From contig JAYQSQ010000001.1 in NCBI GenBank assembly GCA_038146985.1, positions 310,001-374,000 of the forward strand: a stretch of 64,000 nt of DNA, written 5' to 3'. A model generated the notes under the pieces. It searched no databases and was not told where the DNA came from. It saw nothing but the letters and a program-made list of their open reading frames with translations. The position numbers and the translations under genes are program-made. Of this stretch, positions 25,885 through 33,848 are shown one piece after another (the first letter of the stretch is position 1; each line of letters starts with the position of its first letter). The stretch is from JADHLJ01 sp038146985. GTDB lineage: Bacteria > Pseudomonadota > Alphaproteobacteria > Thalassobaculales > Thalassobaculaceae.

Positions 25885-26660
25885 GAGCCTTCGGGGCGGC
25901 GCATATAGGCATTGGGATCCCGCGCGGCGAGCACGCTGGGGTCGGAGCCGGGACGTGCCGTCGGGCGCGCGAATTGCAGGATCAGTACCTCGGCTCCCAA
26001 CGCGCCGGCGCGTAGCACCGGAGGTGCTTCCCCGGCCGCGACATGGATGAGTGAGCGTCGCGGCAAATGCCGTGAATCGAGCCGTACCTCACCTTCGCAG
26101 ATCAGATAGTACTGGCCGCCTGCGTCGGACGCGGGGCCCGTGGTTTCGGCGTCGGTTCCGAGGCGCAGGCCTAGCGCCATCGCGCCGTCCTCCTGGTCTG
26201 CCATGAGTTCTTCGCGGATCACGGTACCTGCGGGCGGGCGTGGGCGCGTGGTATCGAACCGCCCCGCGATGTTGCGTCCGGCCCGGCCGGGCATGTTGTG
26301 CCGGTTGCCCGGCATGGCGAAGAAGCCGCCGCTGGCGATCGGCCGCAGCGTGAAAAACGCGAACCCTTCGGTGCCACCGACGATCGGGCCATAGGGCGTG
26401 AAGGCATCGGCATACTGGAAGGTCACCGGGGCGGCCGCTTTTTTGCCCATACTGCAAAATCCGTCGACGACGACCTGGAACTGGTCGATGTCATGGAAAT
26501 GCGGATCGATCCGGGCTTCGGGATAGAGCCGGTCGACCAGAAATGCCTGGGGATTGGCGTCGATGATCCCGGGGCTGCCGATGTAGTCGATCCTCCGGCC
26601 GGTCCCGCCGGCCCTTTTGACCTCGACTTCCCGCGCTTCGCTGATCGCGACTGTTCGCAT
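25875..26660 (-). CDS. Cupin-domain protein
   Basis: This protein of about 261 residues contains the cupin-type motif DPHFHDIDQFQVVVDG and, after TPYGPIVGGTEGFAFFTLRP, a second barrel-like half ending in RSLIHVAAGEAPPVLRAG and VLILQFARP. A metal-binding cupin would use the H-x-H/D cluster and an acidic residue in the first motif. The ATG at 26660 has a GGAGAA site nearby and begins the conserved part. It is divergent to the PRISE-like reductase, with a gap of about 100 bases. Enzymatic or regulatory role is unknown. Confidence 0.72.
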   Translation of the reverse strand: MRTVAISEAREVEVKRAGGTGRRIDYIGSPGIIDANPQAFLVDRLYPEARIDPHFHDIDQFQVVVDGFCSMGKKAAAPVTFQYADAFTPYGPIVGGTEGFAFFTLRPIASGGFFAMPGNRHNMPGRAGRNIAGRFDTTRPRPPAGTVIREELMADQEDGAMALGLRLGTDAETTGPASDAGGQYYLICEGEVRLDSRHLPRRSLIHVAAGEAPPVLRAGALGAEVLILQFARPTARPGSDPSVLAARDPNAYMRRPEGSGR

Positions 26661-26760
26661 ATCGGTTCTCCGGCGCCGATGCGGCGGTTGACGCGGGTAT
26701 TGTCGCTCGATTGATATAATTTGGACAAGCCAAGGGATTGATTGATCGGGGTTGTGCGCG

Positions 26761-27813
26761 GTGGCGAAAAGAACGGCGTTGATCGTGGGGGCCTTGGGTG
26801 TGGTCGGCAGGGCCATGGCCGGCTATCTGGAGGGCCGGTCCGATTGGGATGTGATTGGCCTGTCGCGCCGGGCGCCGGATTTCAAGACCGGTGTGCGTTA
26901 TCTGCAGCTCGATCTAACCGATGCCGATGCCTGTCGACGGGTGCTGGGTGAGCTAACCGCCGTCACCGATGTCTTCTATTGCGCCTATGCGCCGCGGCCG
27001 ACCTTCGGCGAGGAGGCCGAGGTCAATCTCATCATGCTGCGCAACCTGATGGACGCCCTGGAGCCGGTTGCAAGGGATCTTCAGCATGTCCAGCTCGTGC
27101 ACGGCAGCAAATGGTACGGATGCCATCTTGGGCCCTATCCGACACCGGCCTTGGAGGATGATCCACGGGGACCGGCACCCTGCTTCTACTTCGATCAACA
27201 GGATTGGCTGGTCGACCATCAGCGCGGCCGGCCTTGGACCTGGTCGGCCTTGCGTCCGCACGGAATCTGCGGTTTCGCGGTTGGCAGTCCGATATCCCAG
27301 CTCACCATTCTCGCGGCCTACGGTTCGATCATGGCGCATCTCGGCGAACCACTTTGCTTTCCCGGCAAGCCCGGCGCCTTCAGCGCGGTCTATCAGACCA
27401 CCGAGGCGAGCTTCCTCGCCGAAGCCATGGCCTGGATCGCCGCGGCGCCCCGTTGCGCCAATGAAGCCTTCAACGTCACCAACGGCGACTTCTTCCGGTG
27501 GGAGCGGCTTTGGCCGGACTTTGCCGCGTTCTTCGGGACTGAACCGGGGCCGGTCCGCACCTTGGATCTCGTTGCCCATATGGCTGATAAGGCCGCTCTC
27601 TGGGATGACATCCGCGCGCGGCACGGGCTTCAAGATTACGGGCTCTCGGATCTGGCGAACTGGGAGTTCGCCAATTGGCTCTATGGCTGCGAGTACGACA
27701 TCATGTCGTCGACCACCAAGCTCCGCCAAGCGGGCTGGGACCGGGTGGTCGACAGCCGCTCGATGTATCTACGGCTCTTGGAAGAATTGCGGGAAAACCG
27801 GATCATTCCCTAA
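26761..27813 (+). CDS. NAD-dependent epimerase/reductase, PRISE-like (progesterone 5-beta-reductase/iridoid synthase type)
   Basis: The 350-residue SDR of the extended type starts with ALIVGALGVVGRAM, the GxxGxxG cofactor loop, and has the PRISE hallmarks VFYCAYAPRPTF, QLVHGSKWYGCHLGPY with the catalytic Lys/Tyr region, FYFDQQDWLVDHQRG and WSALRPHGICGFAVGSP. Members reduce enone double bonds with NADPH. The GTG at 26761 is chosen because GGGG lies a proper distance upstream. The stop is 28 bases before the double-CMD gene, so a two-gene operon is likely. Confidence 0.82.
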   Translation: MAKRTALIVGALGVVGRAMAGYLEGRSDWDVIGLSRRAPDFKTGVRYLQLDLTDADACRRVLGELTAVTDVFYCAYAPRPTFGEEAEVNLIMLRNLMDALEPVARDLQHVQLVHGSKWYGCHLGPYPTPALEDDPRGPAPCFYFDQQDWLVDHQRGRPWTWSALRPHGICGFAVGSPISQLTILAAYGSIMAHLGEPLCFPGKPGAFSAVYQTTEASFLAEAMAWIAAAPRCANEAFNVTNGDFFRWERLWPDFAAFFGTEPGPVRTLDLVAHMADKAALWDDIRARHGLQDYGLSDLANWEFANWLYGCEYDIMSSTTKLRQAGWDRVVDSRSMYLRLLEELRENRIIP

Positions 27814-27840
27814 CCGATGGCATTGTTGGGAGAAAAACCG

Positions 27841-28596
27841 ATGATCACCCGAGAGGATCTGGTCCGCGACGGCGAGGCGATGCGTGAACGGCTGTTCGGC
27901 TCGGTCGAGGATGGCGCGCCGGCGGTGATGCGCACCTTGCTGACAGAGGGCGCCTATGGCGCGGTGTGGAGCCGTCCGGGCCTGGCGATCGAGGATCGGA
28001 TGATCTGTGCGCTTGCCGCGCTCGCCTCGATCCGAGCTCCGGCCAGCACCCGGCGTCATGTGGCGGCGGCCCTGGATCTCGGGCTGACCCCACGGACCAT
28101 CGCCGAGATTTTCATCCAGATCGGGATCTATGCTGGTTTCGCCATGTCCGAGGAGGCGGTGGCGACGGCGAACCAGGTTTTCGCCGAGCGCGGCCTTCCG
28201 GCACCGGTGGATCCGGTGCGCGACGATGCGCTGGAGGTTCTGACGGAGCGCGGTAGCGCGCTGATGAACCAGTTGCACGGCGCCCGGGCGACCGGCGGCT
28301 ATGCCTCGCCGGACAACAAGGTGACCAGCCTGTTCTACCCACTGGCGATCCAGTACGGCTATGGCGAGATCTGGTTCCGGCCCGGCCTCGATCACCGCCA
28401 GCGCGCCCTGGTGGCGGTCGCCGGTTTCACCGCACTCAAGCTGGAAGGCCAGGTGGCCAAGTTCGGCCAGTCGGCCCTGAACATGGGCCTTGACCGCACC
28501 GAGATGCTGGAAGCGGTCATCCAGACCGCCCCGATCAGCGGCTTCGCCCCGGTCCTGAACGCGCTCGCCGGCTTGAGCGCCGTGCTGGACGGGTGA
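27841..28596 (+). CDS. Carboxymuconolactone decarboxylase-family protein with two CMD-like halves
   Basis: The 251-residue protein contains two related helical repeats, residues about 1-120 and 130-250, both showing the CMD pattern (RPGLAIEDRMICALAALAS and RPGLDHRQRALVAVAGFTA). Neither half contains the CxxC redox pair of AhpD proteins, so it fits true gamma-carboxymuconolactone decarboxylase-like proteins rather than peroxidases. A GGGAG ribosome site supports the ATG at 27841. It is in line with the PRISE-like reductase. Confidence 0.83.
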   Translation: MITREDLVRDGEAMRERLFGSVEDGAPAVMRTLLTEGAYGAVWSRPGLAIEDRMICALAALASIRAPASTRRHVAAALDLGLTPRTIAEIFIQIGIYAGFAMSEEAVATANQVFAERGLPAPVDPVRDDALEVLTERGSALMNQLHGARATGGYASPDNKVTSLFYPLAIQYGYGEIWFRPGLDHRQRALVAVAGFTALKLEGQVAKFGQSALNMGLDRTEMLEAVIQTAPISGFAPVLNALAGLSAVLDG

Positions 28597-28696
28597 CGGC
28601 GGCGGCGGCCTGATCATCCTTTGCCGTCGCCCTGCCTTTCGCCGGGGTGAAGGTAAACAATATTACGATGAGACGGGGACGCAGATCCCCGTTCCC

Positions 28697-30133
28697 TTAT
28701 CGCGCGAAGGAGAAGGGGGCCGCGCGTTTCAGATGCTCCTCGATCGTCAGGCGGTGGTTCATCGGCGGATAGGCACGCTGGCTGCAATCCAGACGCTCGC
28801 AGACCCGGCAGCTCACGCCGACGGGCGTGGCCTGATCCAGGCGCTTGCCGACCAGACCGTCGGCATAGACCAGATGTTTGGCGTCGCGAATCTCGCAGCC
28901 GAGCGCGATGGCGAATTCCGGCTGCATGCGCTCGTGCCAGCCGCCGATGGCGTCAAGCGTGCGGGCGATGGTGAAGAAGGTCGACTCGTCCGGCATGCGC
29001 GCCACTTGGGTCAGGATGCTGCCGGGCGTACGGAAGGCTTCGTGGACGATCCAGCGCGGGCAGGTGCCGCCGAACCGCGCGAACTGAAAGCCGCCGCCCG
29101 ACAGGCGTTTCGAGACATTGCCCGCCTGGTCGATCCGCAGAAAGAAGAAGGTGACGCCCCGCGCGCCCGGGCGCTGGAGCGTCGTCAGGCGATGGCTGAC
29201 CTGCTCGAAACTGACGGCGAAGCGGCGGCGCAAAAGCTCCAGATCGTGGCGCAACTCCCGCGCGGCTTCGAGAAAGCTCTCATACGGCATCATCACCGCG
29301 CCGGCGAAATACCCGGCAAGCCCCTGGCGTAGCAGGGCCCGCGCTTCCTCAGAGGGCAGCGCCGCATCGTTGACGAGCCTGTCCAGCAGCTTTGCCTGGC
29401 CGAGATAGGCGGCCTGCACGCCGCATTGAAAGACCCGTCCGGACGGCAGCAGCGCCTCGGAGAGCAGAAGCCAGCGGCGGTGCAGATCGAAGCGGCGCAG
29501 CGACTGCCCCATGACCTTGACCGGCATCACCTGCACGGTGACCGCATGCGCGCTTGCCAGCCAGGCAGAGAGGTCCTGAAACAGGCTGTCGCGGTGCAGG
29601 TCCGCCGTCTGCCACAGGGTCTCGGCGGCGGATTCGAGCTCGGGAAAGTGGTTGGACTGGGCCTGGAAAACGTCGCGCACCGCGTCGACCGGCGAGGCGG
29701 TGAGGTCCGCCGCCGGCAGGTCGCGCCCGCCATCCGTGTGGGTCAGGTCCTGCATCCGTTCCCATAGCAGCCGGTAGGCCTGGTAGAGCGAGGCCGTGGC
29801 CTGGGCGGCGGCGGGAGCCGCGCCGACGAGTTCCAGGATCTCGCGCTGGGAGATGCCCTGGTTTTCGAACAACTGGTCGCTGAACACCTCGCTCAGCTCG
29901 GCGGCGAGCCGGGCATCCTCGTCCTCGGCGAAGGCCTTCAGGTCGATATCGAAGACCTGACCGAGCTTGAACAGAAGCGACACGGTCACCGGGCGGTGAT
30001 TGTGCTCGATCAGATTCAGATAGCTGGCGGAAATGCCGATTTAATTCGCCATCTCGACCTGGCTCAGCCCCTGGCTCAAACGATAGCGCCGCACCTTGTG
30101 GCCAAGCATCGACTTGCGTGCGACCTGTTCCAT
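28697..30133 (-). pseudogene. Short-chain fatty acyl regulator-type (ScfR/RamB-like) XRE regulator, interrupted by an in-frame stop
   Basis: Read from the ATG at 30133, the frame encodes an XRE helix-turn-helix (GHKVRRYRLSQGLSQVEMAN, then after the stop IGISASYLNLIEHNHRPVT), an IrrE/ImmA-like central domain and a C-terminal DUF2083-type region with SCRVCERLDCSQRAYPP. Codon 31 is TAA (30041-30043), exactly inside the recognition region; the frame is otherwise open for 478 codons. Family members control acetate and propionate genes, and isocitrate lyase lies divergently next door. No plausible restart preserves the DNA-binding domain, so the gene is probably non-functional unless the stop is an error. 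Confidence 0.8.
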
Positions 30134-30190
30134 GAACGGATTCTCCCGCCGGAAGATCTTGTTAAGGGAGCTATGGCACGCATGCCGGAT

Positions 30191-30236
30191 TTTCGCAATT
30201 TCCAAATAAAATTAGCAAATTAACATTATTTACAAA
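30191..30236. promoter_or_regulatory. Candidate operator array in the regulator-aceA divergent region
   Basis: Three similar octamers, TTTCGCAA (30191), TTAGCAAA (30212) and TTTACAAA (30229), lie 21 and 17 bases apart in an AT-rich stretch between the ScfR/RamB-like gene and aceA. RamB of actinobacteria recognises a TTTGCAAA-centred motif, so these are candidate sites for the neighbouring regulator. The match is approximate. Confidence 0.4.
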
Positions 30237-30352
30237 TTTACCTTTTTATTTTCAATAGGTTATCGACTCTCTAGGAAGGCCGCTCTATCGCTTGTCCCGT
30301 CATGTTGACCCCATACGGCGCGTCGCGCCGGCACAAGCAGGAGATGCACGAA

Positions 30353-31618
30353 ATGACCGAGCAATGGAACAAGCAAAGGGATTACACCCCCGACGAGGTC
30401 CGGCGGCTGTCGGGTTCTGTGCGGGTGGAGCACACGCTGGCCCGCCGTGGCGCGGAGCGGCTGCGCGATCTACTGGTGAGCGAGCCTTATGTGAACACCC
30501 TCGGTGCGATGACCGGCAACCAGGCGATGCAGCAGGCCAAGGCAGGCCTGAAGGCGGTCTACCTTTCCGGCTGGCAGGTTGCCGCCGATGCCAATCTCGC
30601 GGGATCGATGTATCCCGACCAGAGCCTCTATCCGGCGAATAGCGGTCCGGATCTGGTGCGGCGGATCAACAACGCGCTCCTGCGCGCCGATCAGATCCAG
30701 CATATGGAAGGCTCTGGAGACATCGACTACCTGCTGCCGATCGTCGCCGACGGCGAGGCCGGTTTCGGCGGTGCGCTCAACGCCTTTGAGCTTACCAAGT
30801 CCTTCATCGAGGCGGGAGCCGCTGGCGTGCATTTCGAGGACCAGCTGGCCTCGGAAAAGAAGTGCGGCCATATGGGCGGCAAGGTTCTGGTACCGGTGCA
30901 GCAGCATATCGGCACCTTGAACGCCGCGCGCCTTGCCGCCGATGTCTCGGGCGTGCCGACCCTGGTCATCTGCCGGACGGATGCGGAAAGCGCCAAGCTG
31001 ATCACCAGCGATGTGGACGAGCGGGACCGCCCGTTCATCACCGGCGAGCGGACGGCGGAAGGCTTCCATCGCCTGCGCGAGGAGGAGGGCATGGCGCGCT
31101 GCGTCGCCCGGGCCAAGGCCTATGCGCCGTATTCGGACCTGATCTGGATGGAGACCTCCACCCCGAACCTCGACCAGGCGCGCGAGTTCGCCGACGCCGT
31201 GCATCGGGACTACCCGGATCAGATGCTGGCCTACAATTGCTCGCCGTCGTTCAACTGGTCGGCCAACCTCGACAAGGCCGATATTGCGCGTTTCCAGAGG
31301 GAACTCGGCGCCATGGGCTACAAATTCCAGTTCATCACCCTGGCTGGTTTCCATTCGCTCAACCACTCGATGTTCCAACTCGCGAGTGGCTACCGCGAGC
31401 GCGGCATGACCGCCTATTCGGAATTGCAGGATGCCGAGTTCGCCGCCGAAGCCATGGGATACACGGCCACCAAGCATCAGCGCGAGGTCGGCACCGGCTA
31501 CTTCGATGCCGTCGCCACGGCGATCAAGGGTGGCGCGTCCTCGACCACCGCGCTGACCGGCTCGACGGAAGAGGCGCAGTTCCATGGTGCCGCGTCGCTT
31601 GGGGTCGCTGCCGAGTAA
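30353..31618 (+). CDS. aceA: Isocitrate lyase
   Basis: This 421-residue enzyme splits isocitrate into glyoxylate and succinate, the first glyoxylate-bypass step. The signature KKCGHMGG places catalytic Cys171 and His173; TRTD-like ICRTDAESAKLI, WMETSTPNLDQAREFA and YNCSPSFNWS are typical. Length matches bacterial enzymes. The ATG at 30353 is preferred because GGAG lies 9 bases upstream; in-frame starts at 30344 and 30302 are alternatives. Malate synthase is not in the window. The divergent interrupted ScfR/RamB-like gene is the probable former regulator. Confidence 0.95.
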   Translation: MTEQWNKQRDYTPDEVRRLSGSVRVEHTLARRGAERLRDLLVSEPYVNTLGAMTGNQAMQQAKAGLKAVYLSGWQVAADANLAGSMYPDQSLYPANSGPDLVRRINNALLRADQIQHMEGSGDIDYLLPIVADGEAGFGGALNAFELTKSFIEAGAAGVHFEDQLASEKKCGHMGGKVLVPVQQHIGTLNAARLAADVSGVPTLVICRTDAESAKLITSDVDERDRPFITGERTAEGFHRLREEEGMARCVARAKAYAPYSDLIWMETSTPNLDQAREFADAVHRDYPDQMLAYNCSPSFNWSANLDKADIARFQRELGAMGYKFQFITLAGFHSLNHSMFQLASGYRERGMTAYSELQDAEFAAEAMGYTATKHQREVGTGYFDAVATAIKGGASSTTALTGSTEEAQFHGAASLGVAAE

Positions 31619-31656
31619 GCGGTCTCACGCTGGATACAAAGAAGAAGGAAACGCTC

Positions 31657-31737
31657 ATGGTGATCCGATATGTCTGGATCAACGGCATTCTGCATCCCGC
31701 GGGAAGCGCCGGATCCGTAACCAAGGCAAGACGCTGA
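31657..31737 (+). CDS. Possible small protein of 26 residues
   Basis: A short frame starts at an ATG preceded by GAAGAAGGAAA, a good ribosome site, 38 bases after aceA. It begins MVIRYVWINGILHPAGS and ends in a basic tail (KARR). No family is recognised. It could be a real microprotein co-transcribed with aceA or a chance frame. Confidence 0.25.
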   Translation: MVIRYVWINGILHPAGSAGSVTKARR

Positions 31738-31881
31738 CAGCGAAACTGCCGACGGGAAGATCGGGGGGCGCGGGCTTCGGCCCCGTCCCTCGATTTCCAT
31801 TGGGAACGGCATATCGATCTTTTTGCACGGCGCATGCGCGTGATGCTGGCAAGGCGCCGTTGATTGCATCACACTCCGGCC

Positions 31882-32604
31882 ATGACTTTCGAACGCCGCG
31901 ACATTCACAATTCCGAAGTGCCCGAGATCTGCTTGTCCTGCGAAGCTCGGCACAAGGGGGTGTGCGGGGCCCTGACGCCCCGACAGTTGGCGGAATTGGC
32001 CAAGCACACGACGCGCCGGAAGCATGCGCCCGGTGCCGTGTTGCTGCGCGAGGCGGATCCGGTCGACCACCATGCGAACATCATGAACGGCGTGGTGAAG
32101 CTCTCGAAGATCCTCGCCGATGGGCGGCAGCAGATCGTCGGGCTGCAATTTGCCCCGGATTTTCTCGGCGGCCCCCTGACCGACGAGAATGCGATGACGG
32201 TGGAGGCGGCCTCGGATGTCGAGGTCTGCGCTTTTCCGAAGTCGACGCTCGACCGCCTGATCCACGAGAATCCCAACCTTGAACATCGTTTGCTGACGCA
32301 GACGCTGAAGGAGCTGGACGAGGCGCGGGAATGGATGGTGACGCTGGGCCGCAAGACCGCCGCCGAGAAAGTCGCCAGCTTTCTGCTTCTGATCGCCTCG
32401 CACATTGATCCCGAGGTGGACGAGACCACGTCGTTCCTGCTGCCACTCAGCCGCTCCGACATTGCCGATTTTCTCGGCCTTACCACCGAGACAGTCAGCC
32501 GGCAGATGACACGCCTGCGCCGCGAGGGTGTCATCACGATCGACAACCGGCGCACGATCACCATCCCCGACCGCGAACGCTTGCTTGAGGAGGCCGGGTA
32601 CTAG
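31882..32604 (+). CDS. Crp/Fnr-family regulator, FNR type with [4Fe-4S] ligands
   Basis: The 240-residue protein has the N-terminal cysteines C17, C20 and C28 and a further C116 in DVEVCAFPK, matching the four cluster ligands of FNR (20, 23, 29 and 122 in E. coli), so it should be an oxygen-sensing activator/repressor. A cyclic-nucleotide-like barrel is followed by a dimer helix and the HTH with TTETVSRQMTRLRREG, whose E-x-x-S-R recognises TTGAT half-sites. This fits the FnrL/FixK group. It stands alone, with a small DUF protein 21 bases downstream. Confidence 0.9.
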   Translation: MTFERRDIHNSEVPEICLSCEARHKGVCGALTPRQLAELAKHTTRRKHAPGAVLLREADPVDHHANIMNGVVKLSKILADGRQQIVGLQFAPDFLGGPLTDENAMTVEAASDVEVCAFPKSTLDRLIHENPNLEHRLLTQTLKELDEAREWMVTLGRKTAAEKVASFLLLIASHIDPEVDETTSFLLPLSRSDIADFLGLTTETVSRQMTRLRREGVITIDNRRTITIPDRERLLEEAGY

Positions 32605-32625
32605 ACCCAGGGAAGGAGCCGAGCC

Positions 32626-32955
32626 ATGCCGAAATTTCCGAAATGCCTTTTGATCGTTACCGCCGAGATCGACCCGGAGGTCGAGGACGAGTGGAACAAA
32701 TGGTATGACGAGGTGCATTTTCCCGATGTGATCAACAGCGCCGGGGTGCACGGCGGCCAGCGCTATGTGACCATGGTCGACGGCGTGACCACCGATCACG
32801 GCGAGAAGTTTCCCGCCACGGCCAAGGTCTACACGACGATCTACGAGATCGACGGGCCGGAGATCATGGAGACCAAGGAATTCAAGGAAATGCGGGGCTG
32901 GCACCAGTTTACCGGCCGGATCAGGGCGACCACCCGGGTGGTGAAGACAAGGTAG
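32626..32955 (+). CDS. DUF4286/EthD-like small dimeric alpha-beta barrel protein
   Basis: The 109-residue protein contains EWNKWYDEVHFPDVINSAGV near residue 24, typical of ferredoxin-like alpha-beta barrel proteins (DUF4286/EthD group), which form dimers and sometimes act as monooxygenases or isomerases. It has no signal peptide. It lies 21 bases after the FNR-type gene with an AAGGAG site before its ATG, so it may be co-transcribed. Function unknown. Confidence 0.7.
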   Translation: MPKFPKCLLIVTAEIDPEVEDEWNKWYDEVHFPDVINSAGVHGGQRYVTMVDGVTTDHGEKFPATAKVYTTIYEIDGPEIMETKEFKEMRGWHQFTGRIRATTRVVKTR

Positions 32956-33092
32956 GAGCAGCACGCGGCCCGTGCCCTGACTGCCTCTTTTGATGGCCCA
33001 CCGGCGTCGGCGATTCGGACGAGCTGTACGGGCACATAATCCCTTATCTCGCGGTCATCATCGGGACTTCATCGGGTTACGCTGTCTATCTC

Positions 33093-33167
33093 AAGCCCCA
33101 GCTTCCGCTGGGGTGACGGAATGGCTGCATCGATTTCAAGTCGTCGCCCCTGTGAAAACAGGGGCTT
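33093..33167. repeat. Paired inverted palindromic element 3
   Basis: The unit AAGCCCCAGCTTCCGCTGGG continues to GTGACG (33093-33118) and its inverted copy CGTCGCCCCTGTGAAAACAG runs to GGGGCTT (33142-33167). The arrangement matches element 2 nearly base for base in its left unit. It fills the 281-base gap between the DUF4286-like gene and the convergent Rieske gene, which holds no other feature. Confidence 0.72.
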
Positions 33168-33236
33168 ACCGGTGTCCGCAACACGCATGAGCCTACGATA
33201 GGTTGACGGAAACGGCGGTTCGAGGGCGGACATGCC

Positions 33237-33584
33237 TCATCCACCCTGGCCGATCTCCCGCAACGGGTCCGCAAGATAGACAGTCCCGTTCTCGACCTTG
33301 GTCGCATAGCGGCGCAGCGCCGGTAGGCGCCAGCCCTTGCCGCAGGTTCCGTCCGACAATCGGAAAGCCGCCTTGTGTTGCGGGCAATGCAGCCAGCCGT
33401 CGGCGATATGCCCCCTGGCGAGACGCGCGGCGGCATGGGGACAGATCCCCTGGTAGGCGGCGATGCCCCCCGCGGTATGAACCAGGATGATCGACTGGTT
33501 TGCCGCCGCGACCTCGACCGGCCGGTCCGCCGGAAGATCGGCCAGCAGGGCTATGGACCGCCACGCATGCTCTGTGTCATCCAT
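33237..33584 (-). CDS. Rieske [2Fe-2S] ferredoxin-like protein
   Basis: The 115-residue protein carries one Rieske centre: C48-x-H50 (CPHAAARL) and C67-x-x-H70 (CPQHKAAF). The C-terminal part contains ALRRYATKVENGTVYL, the closing strands of the fold. Size and lack of other domains indicate an electron-transfer ferredoxin or small subunit rather than an oxygenase. It is divergent to the FdrA operon, 75 bases from the operon's first start. No oxygenase partner is adjacent. Confidence 0.88.
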   Translation of the reverse strand: MDDTEHAWRSIALLADLPADRPVEVAAANQSIILVHTAGGIAAYQGICPHAAARLARGHIADGWLHCPQHKAAFRLSDGTCGKGWRLPALRRYATKVENGTVYLADPLREIGQGG

Positions 33585-33659
33585 CGGGTGACTCTCCCCG
33601 CGACTTCATCGAAAATGGCGGCCCAGGATACCGCATCCGAGACAAGAAAAGGCTACAGC

Positions 33660-33848
33660 GTGCCAAGCAATGACAGATCGCCGGTCAATGACCTTCTCGA
33701 CATGCCGCTCAGGGTCGTCAATATCGGGCTTGAGAGTTTCGCGGACGACCTGACGGCGGAAGGCGCCGAGGTTGTGCATGTGGACTGGGCGCCCCCGGCG
33801 GGCGGGGATCCGGAACTCGCGGCCCTTCTGGCGAAGCTTGGCGCATGA
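33660..33848 (+). CDS. Small FdrA-associated protein
   Basis: The protein of about 62 residues (GTG start behind GAAAAGG; an ATG at 33615 would give 77) contains MPLRVVNIGLESFADDLTAEG and VVHVDWAPPAGGDPELAALL. This short domain is commonly encoded beside or fused within FdrA-type proteins and looks like a fragment of a Rossmann-like acyl-CoA synthetase domain. Its stop overlaps the DUF1116 start as ATGA, so it is the first gene of a tightly coupled four-gene operon. Its separate role is unknown. Confidence 0.72.
   Translation: MPSNDRSPVNDLLDMPLRVVNIGLESFADDLTAEGAEVVHVDWAPPAGGDPELAALLAKLGA

Noticed and set aside
31860..31872. TTGATTGCATCAC just before the FNR-type gene, resembling an FNR box
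   Set aside because: The half-sites are 3 rather than 4 bases apart and the second ends in CAC; spacing is wrong for FNR binding.
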